Assembly: GCF_029867415.1 (NCBI RefSeq)
Contig: NW_026705733.1
Location: 397,563-461,562 of the forward strand
From: Vicia villosa
Taxonomy: Eukaryota; Streptophyta; Magnoliopsida; Fabales; Fabaceae
Length of the DNA stretch: 64,000 bases
Direction: 5' to 3'
Shown here: positions 8,516-27,609 of the stretch, piece by piece
Numbering within the stretch: position 1 is the first letter of the stretch
Layout of the letters: the number at the start of each line of letters is the position of its first letter
Translations under genes and position numbers: made by a program
The notes under the pieces: generated by a model
What the model saw: the letters and a program-made list of their open reading frames with translations, nothing else
What the model was told of the DNA's origin: nothing
The model's database searches: none

Positions 8516-11373
8516 CAATACTACTACAAAAAGTGCTTTTAATCTCGAACGAGAAATGTATTTTATCTCGGCTAAAGAAGCAAGGTAACGAAAGGCGTCA
8601 TGAAAAATAATGACTTAACACATCGGTTTTTAAAACACCGGAGGATATATTTATTTGCGCATCGGTTCGAACCTCATTATCTGCACTCTTGTTATTTACA
8701 AAACAATTGCTTCATAGATCTCGGTTAATCAATAAAACTGAGGGGTAAGTTTTTTTTTTATAAAATAACTCGCTACATTGTTTACACAGAATATTACTAA
8801 ATTAATTTACTTACAAACTACATTGTTTACCCAAAATATTAAAATAAAAATTACTTTGTCCATAAAGATCATATGTTGGTTATGCAATTTATTGATATTC
8901 TGGGCAAGGTCAAATGTTGGATGTCATTATATTCTCAATTGCTTTTGTATGCATTTGTTTCTAATATACACAAAAAAATGGTTAGATTAATAAATGATTT
9001 TCTGCTCAAATAAATATTTAAGAACACAAACCTTAAACCCAAATAGTTTTTTGTTCTTGCAATCCATCATAGAGAACTCTTCATAGAAAATACTCTTGCA
9101 AACATTAATGATGTTGCAAGCGCTTCATGATGTTTCATTATCAATTTTAGATATCAGAATGCTTTAATAATGAAAGTTTTTTAGGTTTCACGCAGATCAC
9201 TAATGAGACTGTCTTAAACGTTAATACTCATGAAATGGACGACACAGATTTGTTTAAGAACGATGATCAATATCCTCCATTATAATGTTAAATTATACCC
9301 TCGGTTTTGTTCAAAACCGAGTTGAAAAAGCTTCTTTTTTTACAATACATTATTTACACAGAATATTAAAACACAACATTATAACAAATCCAGATTCTTG
9401 GAGAAAAACAAATCTTTGTTGTAAGGAGTTATTTACTCCAAACATTGGAAATGGTAATATGGATTGAATGCGTCCAACTTCTAAATGAGTTATTTATTCC
9501 AACCATTGAAAAATATTCTTCTACACTTACAATCCACCATAGAGAACATTGATTGATTATATTGAAAGGTTATTCCAAAAATGTTTTGTTCAAGATAAAA
9601 GAAAATTAAGTATTTAGTTTGGGGAAGCTACATATAAATTAGGATTAGGGTAAAATATGTTTAACGAGTGTTTTTATAGTAAAATATGATTTATTTTATT
9701 CATCAGTTATTAAGGAAACCAACGGGATATATCATTTAATTTGCAAATAAAAAATATAAGAAAAACCGAGGTAATAAGTGGATTATCCCTTCGATTATTA
9801 AAAAAATCGAGGTAATATGTGATTTTTATTTCTAAAAAAAAGAAAGCATGGTGCGCATTGGAATCATATCACTAGAGTCTAGAATAGCAATGATTATCCA
9901 TATTCAAAACGTAACGTATTTTTTCAAGCTTCTTAAGTTTCAAGATTTCATTATCTTGCAATCCATCCCAAAGAAAGGTTTTTGAATTGTTTCTCCCCTC
10001 AGTTTTAAGAAAATTTGAGGTAAGATGTGATTTTATTTCTAAAACTTGGTGTGCATTAAAATCATATCACTAGAATAGCAATGATCATCCATATTCAAAA
10101 CGTAACGTATCTTTTGGATAATCAAGGAGGCGTTTAAGCTTCCTATTCTCCATTATTTAAACATTATTCTTACTTTCAACGTCTCATTTCCATCTATTTG
10201 TGTCTTCAAACCTAGTTTCAAAATATTTTCTTTTATTAAAAAATGGATGAAAATCTTTTGTTCGTTGTCAATAAAAAGTTTGTTGATTTCGATGATTTGA
10301 AAGACAAAAGTTTTGATCTAAAGAAAAATATTTCCAAACAAAATTTGAATGGTTACTTTGACATTCTTCATGGATCCATCTACACTAATCTTGTTAAAGA
10401 GTTCTAGTTAAATGCCTTTGTTGTCAATGATGTTGAGTTAATCCAGTCATATGCCAATGGCTCTTCAATCACCATTATTCCATTACTTATTGTTTAGACA
10501 ATAAACTGTGAAGAGAAAGATAGTTGCGTTGAACATTATAGATTCAACAATGTCTACTCAACCCACCTTTGCTGAATTTATGTCAACTACGATAAACACA
10601 CCAGTCCTGCTACTCTAGTCCCAATTGCAAAAGTTTGATATCAACTTCTTGTGTCAAATCTTCTTCCAAGAGAGAAACAACTAGAAACTCTTACTTGGGA
10701 TAGTAAACATCTCATGTACTTCCTTACCTACAACGTTAAACTTAATCTTCCTCTTACCATTTTTAACTTCTTAGAGGAAATGATAATCATCTCTCGAGAG
10801 AAAATGACTTTCCTCATACCATATTGAAGAGTTCTTTCTGATTTTTTTTTTCAATTAGAGATAGTCAATATGGATAATGTTGAAGTTGAGTGGAATCAGA
10901 AGTTTGAATAAGTGGAATAGTTATTTGTTTTCCAACTTTTTAATAATTCGTAATTGATTATCAATAAAATATTCTTTCTTATTATTGCCTATTCTTTTTT
11001 ATTAATAACAAAGATTTTGAGAATCACTAATTAACAAAGGAAAAAAAATGAAGAAAAAAAGGTAGCTAAAAAGACCCCATGTGAGAAATTATTGAAAAAA
11101 TTTAAATGCAGTAAATGAGATTCGAAGCGAGATCTCTTATAACTATATTTCCTTGGTTTTCCATAAAACCCGTGAAGATAGACTTTTTTTTTATGGACAA
11201 AACATGACGCTCACTTATAGATATGTTACCCCAATTTTTAAGAAAACTGAAGTAAAAGATTATTTTTTTTTAAAAAAATCAAACATGACGTTTTCAGGAC
11301 CTATACTCTTGATTTTTAGTATGTTCGAGATAAAAATTTTGTCATATAAAAAGTGTTATTTGTAGTAGTACAA
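8516..11373. mobile_element. Non-autonomous CACTA-type transposon, 2852 bp
   Basis: The element is 8519-11370, with inverted termini TACTACTACAAA at the left and the complement (..TTTGTAGTAGTA) at the right, extended by an imperfect AAAAGTG-like match. Both ends are flanked by CAA (8516-8518 and 11371-11373), a 3-bp target duplication as expected for CACTA/En-Spm elements. The canonical first base C of CACTA is T at both ends. Subterminal regions carry repeated 'ACCGAGGTAATA'-like words in both orientations (about 8530-9850 and 11080-11300), typical of transposase-binding subterminal repeats. No transposase ORF is visible; a decayed captured ORF sits at 10243-10915. Confidence 0.85.
10243..10915 (+). 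pseudogene. Decayed envelope-like / putative plant transposon protein ORF inside the CACTA element
   Basis: From an ATG at 10243 the plus strand encodes MDENLLFVVNKKFVDFDDLK..., with a segment 'FDILHGSIYTNLVKEF' and, after stops and frame changes, 'LPREKQLETLTWD', VKLNLPLTIFN and a PY-R-LSDFF motif. The pattern (FD-G-Y--LVK, then PRE--WD-K, IF--L, PY-R-LS) matches the family annotated in legume genomes as 'envelope-like protein' or putative plant transposon protein (Pfam PF20167 by recall). In-frame stops (for example near 10407) show it is not functional. A second member lies at 20045-21355 on the minus strand. Function of the family is not established. Confidence 0.6.
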
Positions 11374-12377
11374 AAATTATCTCGTTTCTACATGAGACTT
11401 TTTTTCAACAAAAATTATCACCCCCAATAAAAAAAATCTTAAATCAAATATCATCTAAAATTTATATTTCTAGGTTTTAATTTTCATACTACAAAAAAAA
11501 AATTGAATCATAAAGAAAATATGAATTGTGACTTTATTTTTTCTTTTTCAATAGATTTTTCATCATTTTAAAATTATCTGTTAGCATTTTGTTTTAAATT
11601 ATCTAGTGTCTGTCATATTATCTAACTCTATACAAAAAGAAAACGCTTTCTAACTATCAACCATATAAAATCATTTTCTCAATATTCTTTTCTTTATCAC
11701 CACCGGTCGAACAGTGATCCTCCCTATCAAATTTAGCAACAATCACCACTGAACCAACTAATAATTGGTATATAAGGCTCAATATTTAATCTAAATGATT
11801 ATGGAAAGCATTCGATTTGGTGACTTTGGTATCTTTAATGTTTGAAAAATAAATAAATGATTAAAATAAGATAGATGAATAACTATGACTTTCAATTGCA
11901 CTAAAGTTACCAGCCACTAAATATGAAGTCACTCAATTCTTTTCCCTGTTTTAACTAAGCCTATTTTTCTTGTCCTATAAATGATTGTAGTAGTAATTTA
12001 AATATTTATTGCACGCAATTTAACTTTAAATTATTATTTTGTTCCCTTTTAATATCCAATCTATGGTGTTGATTTCAAAACTTGCAGAAAAAAGTTTGGC
12101 GAAAACACATTGGATTTGTCCAATCCACTCAGTGCTGGATTGGGATGCCTTTGGTGACTGTGTCTCTTTCTCTCGCTAACAAAGCCATCTCACTCATCTA
12201 AACAATTAATTAGATTAATTTATGTATATCATTTATAGCCAAAAGTTTCCAAAGGTACCTAAAAGTAAAGGCACCCAATCCAGCACTGGTTAATCTGGCT
12301 CTACTTCGAACTGTGACTCTGTCAAAAATTTCTATCCTTTGCCTCAGACTGTCAATTAACCAACAAGACTAAGGTAA
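11374..12377. other. Intergenic DNA downstream of DHX35, with a small inverted repeat
   Basis: No coding region seen. It contains the 3' flank of the helicase gene and, at 12130-12288, an inverted repeat described separately. Elsewhere AT-rich without recognisable features. Confidence 0.5.
12130..12288. repeat. Inverted repeat / MITE-like foldback near the DHX35 3' end
   Basis: The arm 12130-12152 (CAGTGCTGGATTGGG then ATGCCTTT) is complementary to 12267-12288 (AAAGGCACCCAATCCAGCACTG) with one bulged base. The loop is AT-rich. The structure begins about 90 bp beyond the DHX35 stop codon, so it may lie in the 3' UTR or just past it. No target duplication was recognised. Confidence 0.6.
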
Positions 12378-19566
<7,189 letters not shown>

Positions 19567-20044
19567 TGTTCACTTCCGATGACTCTCCCAGTAAAGACAC
19601 CCCCTCAAAAGTTTCGTGTAATCTACCGCCACCCCCAACTTATACAGGGCACCCCACATATTTTTTTAAGGCAAAAATACGCTTTTCATTTTATTTTCAT
19701 TACTCTGTCATTGTGAAAAATTTCTCTTTTTTAAAATTTGATAGTGTTATTTTTGTGCGGATGTGATTTTACCGATATTTTTGTATGATTTTGATTGCAC
19801 TGACATTTTTGTGTGAATAATAATGATTTATAACTTATATAAGTATGTCTCATATGTTATTGTTCCGTTTGGGAATTAGAAATTGATGTTCTAGCTCTCG
19901 AAGGAACCATAAATGATGAGAAGTTGATAATCGTTGATCTTTGTGGCTTCGATCTTCTTTATGGCGGTGCAAGGTTGACATGTATGGTTAGTATCCTAAC
20001 GCTCAAGTACAGTCATTCATGAGTCTGTTTCTTTATTCTCATTT
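19567..20044. other. DHX35 upstream region, no gene seen
   Basis: The first few hundred bases upstream of the helicase ATG should hold its 5' UTR and promoter. I see no convincing TATA box. No ORF of interest; beyond about 19700 the sequence becomes AT-rich spacer up to the envelope-like relic. Confidence 0.4.
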
Positions 20045-21355
20045 TTAAAGGGTGGTCATTTTCCTCTTCTTCTCAGGAGCAGTTGTGGCAGAAGATACAA
20101 CATCCTTGTGAGGAGTTCTACCACTTCTTGTCTTGGTAGGCATTAAAATAGTAGAAGTTGCAACTTCTTCTAATTCTTTCTGAATTTCCTTACTAGTTCC
20201 AATTTTCTTCTTATGTGGCTTTTGAACTTCCTTCTTTTCTTTAGAAGCGGTCACCTTCCTCTTCTTGGAATTCTTGTACATATCTTCAGGAGCATCTGGA
20301 ATGTCCTTCATTCGTAGAGTGGCACTAATTTCTGCTTTGTACATCTTAATATATTCCATAAGCACCTCAAGATTATCCATCTTGGTGATGATAGGAAAAT
20401 CATCAATTTAAGCAATCTTATCTTACCTGATTAATAGACTAACTTTAGGCTTCTTGACATCTTTTTTGTTCATAATTTTTATGTAGCCTAGACTTGCACC
20501 AGACAATATATTTCCATAAGTTGCTCCCAAGTCTTGAGTAGCATTATGAGCCTTCCGAGATTCAATTAGTTTGTTATGATGAAAGAGTTCAGAGAGAAAT
20601 CTTGCATAAGGTGCATTCTTCTGCTTATTCTTTTGAGTCTCCTTGACAGCTTTACACAAATGATGGAAGATATAAACAGTCACATTCACTTTTTCCTTAC
20701 ATGCCAAAAATTAAAAACTTATGATCCCAAGAGATTTGATCGGTGCTTTCTTCTCTAGGGATCAAGCTCCCAATTAAGATTTTGAACAAAAGCCTGTAAG
20801 CACCATACATGTTCTTCACTTTTTCAAAGTCACCGAGTACTTTGAAAAGAGTAGACTTGATCCTTTCAGCTTCCTTGCTTCCATCCTTAGAGTTCAGAGT
20901 GAACCTCCCTTCATTTCTTACACCAATAAGTTGAGCAATGTGACTCTAAGTAATGGTTACTTGAACTCCCATTACTGCAGACCTAATCTCAACTTCCTTG
21001 AACTCCTTCAAACCCATATCAGCTCTTGACTTTCCTTTGTTAGAAACATCACGAGCAATCAAACCTCTGACCTCTGTATTAGCATTAAGTTTATCAAACA
21101 CCTCTTCCCTAACCCATAAATTCTTAACCAAGTAAGAATAAGTAGGACCACTCTACATGTCAAAAAAGTTCATCCACCCTTGAAACACAAAGAACTCTCT
21201 CAAAGGAAACCCATTGACTTCAAATTAATCAAAATCCATGATCTGCTCCAAAGTCAGCTTGAGTTCATCTTCTGTGATTTCCATAGTTTTGGGTTTGATA
21301 TGATAACCTTTTCCATATTCAATATCTATAGCTGCTTGTTGAGACGACGATGCCA
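20045..21355 (-). pseudogene. Envelope-like / putative plant transposon protein of a SIRE-type relic, disrupted
   Basis: From the ATG at 21355 (MASSSQQAAIDIEYGKGYH...) the minus strand encodes about 430 codons of the legume 'envelope-like' family. Readable parts are: FPLREFFVFQGWMNFF, a YSYLVKNLWVREEVFD segment, 'DMGLKEFKEVEIRSAVMGV', an IPREESTDQISWDHKFL segment, YARFLSELFHH, and a C-terminal Lys/Glu/Thr-rich tail (20045-20300) with KKRKVTASKEKK and RSGRTPHK. Interrupting stops include the positions before FEVNGF, SGPTYS and SHIAQL, plus frame changes near 20420 and 20710. In SIRE elements such an ORF lies downstream of pol. The neighbouring gag remnant and LTR on the same strand support that origin. 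Biological role of the protein is unproven. Confidence 0.6.
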
Positions 21356-21640
21356 TTAATGAAATTTTAGAGTTTCTAAAAAGGGGTATTTAAAAAGAAG
21401 GTTGTTTTTCGGAGAGGCTTTAGAAGGAAAGTGTGAGATGTGAAGTGAGATAAGTGTGTGGACATTGATTGAAAGAATGTTTTGAGTGAAAAATAATTTT
21501 TTGATTCAAACAAAACTTAATGACTAAGGAGGCGGGAAGCACAATAATCAAGACACCTCATCATTATCTGAAAGTTTTTACCCAACAGTCAAAAACCACG
21601 TGTCAGGAGACGTTTCAGATTTGTGACATATGGTAGGTGA

Positions 21641-21780
21641 CAGACAAAGCAATTGAACAGTTTTCCCACTTATGTACTAAGAGATTTGTTGATTTCCTTC
21701 ATAGGTAACACAGATAAAGCAATTAAACAATTTTTCCACTTATGTACTAAGAAATTTGTTGATATCCTTCATAGGTAACA
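21641..21780 (-). repeat. Tandem duplication, 2 x 70 bp
   Basis: 21641-21710 and 21711-21780 are direct repeats of exactly 70 bp with 6 hand-counted differences. The unit includes the end of the gag remnant (YEG-like segment) and the word ACTTATGTACTAAGA. It sits at the junction where pol appears to be deleted from the SIRE relic. Confidence 0.85.
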
Positions 21781-22165
21781 CGAAGATTTGAAAATGGTTT
21801 GAGTAATAGATTTGTCAATGATTCTGATGTACTTAGCGTGAGCTAAAGCATCTACCATAATTCCTCTAACTATATGATATTTTCTATATATCTTTTCTCT
21901 GAGCAGATGTGAGACTCTTTCTGTCAGTCACCATACCCACTCTATTTACTTCAATGTCAATGCCATCTTCAAAAATATGTCATAACTCGTCATTAAGACT
22001 TATGACGTAAGTGTACATCTTGTTCTTCCACCATTCAAACTGAGTAGAATCTCCACTGAAGGTTGGAGGTATACCAATATAGTTATTCTTCTAAGAAGCA
22101 CTTTAATCATGGTTTACATTAGAATAACCAGAGTTCACATCTGATTCAGGTTCAACACTAAACAT
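21711..22165 (-). pseudogene. SIRE-type copia gag remnant
   Basis: The minus strand from the ATG at 22165 reads MFSVEPESDVNSGYSNVN, then the characteristic SIRE gag block 'IPPTFSGDSTQFEWWKNKMY', TYVISLNDEL, a stop in place of Trp, HIFEDGIDIEVNRVGMVTDR and LTSAQRKDI. The frame then breaks up and ends in a YEG-like segment inside a 70-bp duplication. Only the N-terminal third of gag is present; zinc knuckle, protease, integrase and RT are absent. It is dead. Confidence 0.8.
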
Positions 22166-22232
22166 GTTTTTCTCAGGATCTTTTATGTACCACTGTTAAG
22201 TGTTAAACGATAGACCATGCTCTGATACCAAC

Positions 22233-23513
22233 TGAAGGTAAGAAAAACACAAGAATCGTGGGTTGAATTGTGTTAACTTTCTTCTTCTTTTACTCTTTAA
22301 AAGCTCTTATCAGATTTTGAACATAATATTAGAATCTGAGTAAGAGCCTGATGGTAGCAGTGGATAAAAGGTTCTGAGGTAAAAAAGAAGAACACAAACT
22401 ATATATCCAAGAGATTTTCATTATGGATTTTCAATAGATTTTCAAGAGACTTTCCAAGAGATTTTCACTATGGATTTTCAAGAGACTTTCCAAGAGATTT
22501 TCAAGAGTAGTCCAATCCCCTTGCATTTCCAAGAGATTTTCGCTATAATCAAATCTTATTACAAATGCTTAAGCACACAAGCAAGAGATTTTATATGCTT
22601 AAGCAATAAGAAAAAGACTTCTAACAACCTATCTTACAGATTAAGATATTACACTTGATATACAATAAGAGGTGTACACAAAATACAACACAGAAAGACT
22701 CTAAGACTCAAGAACTTCTAAAAATATACAATTGATAAGAAGTTCTAAGTTTAAGATTGTGCAATAGTTATGATAGAGTAACAACTCCTTGTTTGTCAAG
22801 ACGCAATGTTGTGTATCTTCTTCAAGTTTCCAGCTCTTTTTATAGAGGAACAGAAAAGAGACGTTGGAGAAAACTTCATGCACAAGGAGTCTTTGAGAGA
22901 AGAATCATCAGAGACGTTGGAAAGCTTTCTGGTATGGTTAATGTCGTTGAGAGGCCATTTGAACATCCTTTGCTATAAGAGGAATTATCAATTGCAATCC
23001 TTCTGGCTTTTGCATATTTTTGTTAAGTCTTCACGTGATTAGAAGAAGACAATTAGAAGAAGACAAAATGTCTTCAAAGTCTGATAGTGACCTATTAGAG
23101 TTTCTTGATCTTGAGTTTTGACTTGCTTCAGGTTCTGAGTCTTCAGAAGATGAATTTTAGCTTTTGATCATTCAGACTCTAAGTTTTTAGAGGTTGACTT
23201 AATCTTCAGAAGTTGACTTCCTCAGAGTCTGGATCTTCAGAGATTCTACTCCTTGAAAGGTTGACTTTCTTCAGACTTTGTTCTTCAGAAGTTGACTTCT
23301 CAAGAAGTTGATTCTTCAGAGTCTGATCTTCAAAATCTACATCTTAAGGATTCTCTTTGAATGTTCAATGCATTATCTGAACTGACTTGGGATCAGAATT
23401 TTGATCAATGTTCCTACACACTTGAACAACCATTAATATATCCAATTATTCTTTAAATATTTTATTATCATCAAAACCCAAACAATATGGTAGAAATTAA
23501 TTTTGTTCCAACA
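22233..23513 (-). repeat. SIRE-type LTR (5' LTR of the relic), 1281 bp
   Basis: The plus strand reads GCTCTGATACCA (complement of the Met-tRNA primer site TGGTATCAGAGC, 22219-22230), two bases, then TGAAGG... at 22233. It ends ..GTTCCAACA at 23513, giving TG...CA termini; in element orientation it starts TGTTGGAAC, typical of SIRE/Maximus LTRs. The interior has a minisatellite of 'CCAAGAGATTTTC' words (22409-22540) and CTTCAGA-rich repeats (23100-23340). The matching 3' LTR is missing, so no target duplication can be tested. Confidence 0.8.
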
Positions 23514-24241
23514 AAAATAATCATAATCTATATTTACCAATTTAGATATTTAATTTGATATCAATATAAAAACCTATTAGTATCAATGTAGTCACTGAAA
23601 ACTTGGAAAGACTAATATAAATAAAATTTGACATGAATAGAGATTTATATAAGAGTGTTTTACCAAGTCAAAATGACAACTTAGTATTGTAGAGATTGCT
23701 TAATAGCAGTCTATAAAATCTAAAATAGGTTATATAAAAGAATACCGTTGAAAATGGTCTTATAATAATAGTGATATGAAACTTTTTTTTTTATAACAAT
23801 AGTGATATGACACTTTATTATGAACCAAACATTAATGATGAAAGCGTACATAATTTAAACAACTTCTATGGTTTTTATGTTATCCTTGTTGTCACGTGTT
23901 GAGACTTGAGGATAATAAAGTCAATATAGTTAACTGGAATGTTCATAATGTAAAGGGCAGAAGAATCATTCTCATAGAAAATCAATTCTACATGTAATGT
24001 TTTTCTGTCACAGGAATTGTTAAACATAATATAAGTATCATCAACATTCCATTTCAACCCTTAGGACTATTCAACTTTATAATTATGACTATGACCATTG
24101 ACCTTTCCCTACACCATACATGATACATGTATAAAAATGTGAATATCCATCTCCTACACTTTCATTTTATCATGCCTATTATAACTATCTTTGATCTTTA
24201 ATTCTTAGTATCATTATCTCTACTATAGTTGAACCTTCAAC
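23514..24241. other. Upstream region of the first GLR gene
   Basis: AT-rich non-coding DNA. It should contain the promoter and 5' UTR of the GLR gene at 24242. No RNA gene or repeat family recognised. Confidence 0.4.
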
Positions 24242-27200
24242 ATGATTTTCTATGCTCAAACATTGAATTCACTTCCAAATCTTTTGCTTTGCCTTTCTCT
24301 AATAATCTCACTTTTCCTAATCCAAAGTCATGCCGATAGTTCTCACAATACAACAAGTATTGGTGTGATCCTTGATGTTACTTCTGAAACAGGTAAACAA
24401 CAGAGAACAGCCATGCAAATTGCAGCTCAAAGTTTCAATCACTATTCCAACAATCAAAATATAGTCCTTTTCTTTCGTGATTCCGGTAGAAACCCTTTAC
24501 AAGCAGCTTCCGCTGGTGAGTACTTTTTTAAATATTTTCTACTATAAAAACAACTGATATTTAAGCGCTTATATATTAAGCACTTATTAAGTTGTGTATC
24601 CAAACAGAAAATTATAGATAATATCTTGCTTCTTATTGGTTTTCAGCTGAAGAATTAATAACTAAAGAGAAAGTTAAAGTGATTGTTGGCATGGAAACAT
24701 GGCAAGAAGCAGCTCTTGTTGCTGACCTTGGAGCAAAGTTTCAAGTACCAATAATTTCATTTTCTGCTCCACCATTAGTCCCGTCATCATTAGTGCAACT
24801 TCGTTGGCCTTTCTTGATTCAAATGTCACAAAATCTTTCTGCACAAATGAACTTCATAGCTGATATGATCCATGCTTTCAACTCTCAGAAAGTTATAGTT
24901 ATATATGAAGACAACCCTTATAGCAGCGATTCTGGAATGTTAAGTCTCTTATCTGAGGCTTCCGAAAAGTTTAACTTGCAGATTGAGTATCTATTAGTTC
25001 TTCCACCATTCACTTCTTTATCTGATCCAAAAGGGTCTGTTCTCGATGAATTGCTGAAGCTGTTGCCCTTAAAATCTCGTGTTTTTGTTGTACTTCAAGC
25101 GTCGTTGCCTATGGTGAACCATCTGTTTAGAGAAGCTAAGAAAATTGGATTATTGGAGAAAGAATCATCTTGGATAATCAATGAGGAGATTACGAGATGT
25201 TGGACTATGTAGATAAATCTGTTTTATCATCTATGGAAAGTGTTTTGGGAATCAAAACGAACTATTCTACAAGCTCTAGTGCTTATACTCATTTGCAGGA
25301 AAAATTTCAAGCTGAGAATACAGAAAAAGTTGAGTTCAAACCAAAATCAAATGTTTTGCTAGCTTATGATAGCATCACAATTGTCACAAAGGCTTTGGAG
25401 AAAATGAGTACTAATTCTAATAGCTCAAAAATTTTACTGGAGAAAATGTTATCTTCCAATTTCAATGGCTTAATTGGTGATATAAGATTCAAAGAAAGAC
25501 AACTATGCTACACTCCAATGTTAAGAGTCATAAAAGTGGTTGGTAATGATGAGAAAGATATTGAATTGGACTTTTGGACACCAAAGTTGAAGTTTGCTAG
25601 ATCTCTTAGAGAGAAAACAAGTGATGGTACTAAAGAAGAAAGCTTAAATGACTGTGTACCTAAGAAATGGAAAATACCAAATGATACAAACCCTTTACAA
25701 GTTGCAATTCCTATGAATCCTGCTTATGATACCTTTGTAAAAGTCTCTCAAAATCAAAATGCTACCGGTTTTTGCATTGAACTTTTTCAAGAGGTCCGAG
25801 AAATTCTGCGTTACCCGTATTCTGATCTTCCCTATAATTTTACCCCTTTCACCGAATCTTTTGATGATATTCTGCTTAAAGTACAAGATGAGGTAAACTC
25901 AACATTATGTTCTTGTCAACTTGTATTTTTTTTGTTTCAAAATTTCATTTGTCTCTTTCAATTCACACATAATTGGCATAACATTACATAGCATGTAGAT
26001 CAAATATCATGTTTTCTCAAAACCAAGTGCATGTTAGGAGTGACCCTAAGTTTGACATAATCAAAGCATGCAGCATAATATTTTTTCTAAACCTACATTT
26101 AGAAGCTTAAACAAATCGAGTGTCACCTTGAATCCAAACATGCACTAAAGAAAAATAAAATATTTCATTTTTTCCCAAATAAAATGGAAGAAGGAAGCTA
26201 ATACTATTGCAGACCTATGATGCTATTGTAGGAGATGTAACAATACTTGCCAGCCGGGCAAGGAATGTATCATTCACTCAACCATATACTGAATCGGGCT
26301 TATCACTCATACTTCCCGCAGAAACAGATGATTCGGCATGGTTGTTTATGAAACCATTTAGCTTAGTAATGTGGATTGCAACTATCGGTATCCTCATCTA
26401 CACAATGATTACCATTTGGTTCTTGGAACATCACTTGAATCCTGAATTTGGTGGACCATTGAAAACCCAAATCAGCACCACTCTGTGGTTTGCTTTTTCT
26501 TCTCTGTTTTTTGCTCAGAGTAAGTATAGAGCATTACAAAATTTCAAAACTTCCTCATTTTCTTTAATAAGTATTGCTTCTTCATTTGGAAAATCCTTCT
26601 CATGATATTTGATTCTGATGTATATTAGGGGAGAAAATAAACAGCAACACAGCAAGAGTAGTAGTTGGAGTATGGTTATTTCTTGTGTTTGTTCTAACCT
26701 CAAGCTACACTGCAAATCTTTCATCATTGCTTACCGTCCAAAAATTGAGGTCAGATAGAGACATTGACTGGCTTAAACAGAAAAATCTATCAGTTGGTTG
26801 TTTTAACACCAGTAGCTTTGTAAAGGACTACTTGGTCAATGTCTACAATTTCCCTAGGCACCAAGTTGTAGATGTTGAGGATGAAGATGAGATTTTAGAT
26901 AAATTCAAGAGCAAAAATATATCTGCTCTCTTTGTTGAGAGCCCATATGAGAAGGTTTTCATGAATAAAAACTGCAAAGATTACACTGCAACTACAGCAG
27001 CCTATAAATTTGGAGGAATGGGATTTGTAAGTGCCTACGGCTTTTTCTTTGGCCTGTTTTCTTTTACAAAAGGTTCACTTTCTTTTTCATACTCTATGAT
27101 TTTTGCAGGTATTTCAAAAAGATGCTCCATTGGCAAAAGACTTTTCTGAAGCAATTTTAACACTAGCAGAAAATGGAAAATTAAAAGCTTTGGAAGATAG

Positions 27201-27609
27201 ATGGTTAACACCTTCCAATAAATGTTCAAACAACTCACCATCTTCAGAAGAAACTGAGAGTCTGACTTTTGACAAATTTTGGGGACTCTATGTCATATGT
27301 GCTGCCACTTCCACCATCTGCTTACTAGTAGCTTTGTTGAAGAAGTGTTTACATAAAGATAACCACTATGAAGAAGCTGATCAGCATCCTCAAGGAAGTG
27401 TAATCTCCGAATCTGATGATGATAATAACAATAATGATTCTCAGAGAGCAATTAGAGTTGGTACAAGTTTAAACATTGAGAAACTCATGAGTTTAAATAA
27501 ATCTGCAACCTTTGGTGTACGTCGTCGAAATTCGCCAAAATTGGAGAGTATAAGCATTTCTGATGAACGGAGCGATCTGCCTCGCTCCCGGTCAGCTGCC
27601 ATGCCATAG
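24242..27609 (+). pseudogene. GLR: Glutamate receptor-like gene (GLR clade II type), 1-bp frameshift
   Basis: Plant GLRs are plasma-membrane, amino-acid-gated cation channels homologous to animal ionotropic glutamate receptors. Exons: 24242-24515, 24647-25892, 26213-26519, 26629-27026, 27109-27609, all GT-AG. They total 2726 bp, one base short of 909 codons. The break is at about 25196-25200: before it the frame ends ...NEEITRCWTM, after it DYVDKSVLSSMESVLGIKT continues. Architecture: signal peptide (1-32), ATD-type ligand domain, S1 (from about 'PLQVAIPMNPAYDTFV'), M1 (WIATIGILIYTMITIWFL), pore loop (TTLWFAFSSLFFAQ), M3 with SSYTANLSSLLTV, S2, M4 (YVICAATSTICLLVALL) and a C-tail. Apart from the single indel it looks healthy, so a young pseudogene or a sequence error are both possible. 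It heads a tandem pair with 29024-32481. Confidence 0.92.

Noticed and set aside
24242..27609. Reading the first GLR frameshift as an extra intron
   Set aside because: The frame recovers within a few bases of the break and there is no GT-AG pair that restores it; exon lengths otherwise match the intact paralogue.
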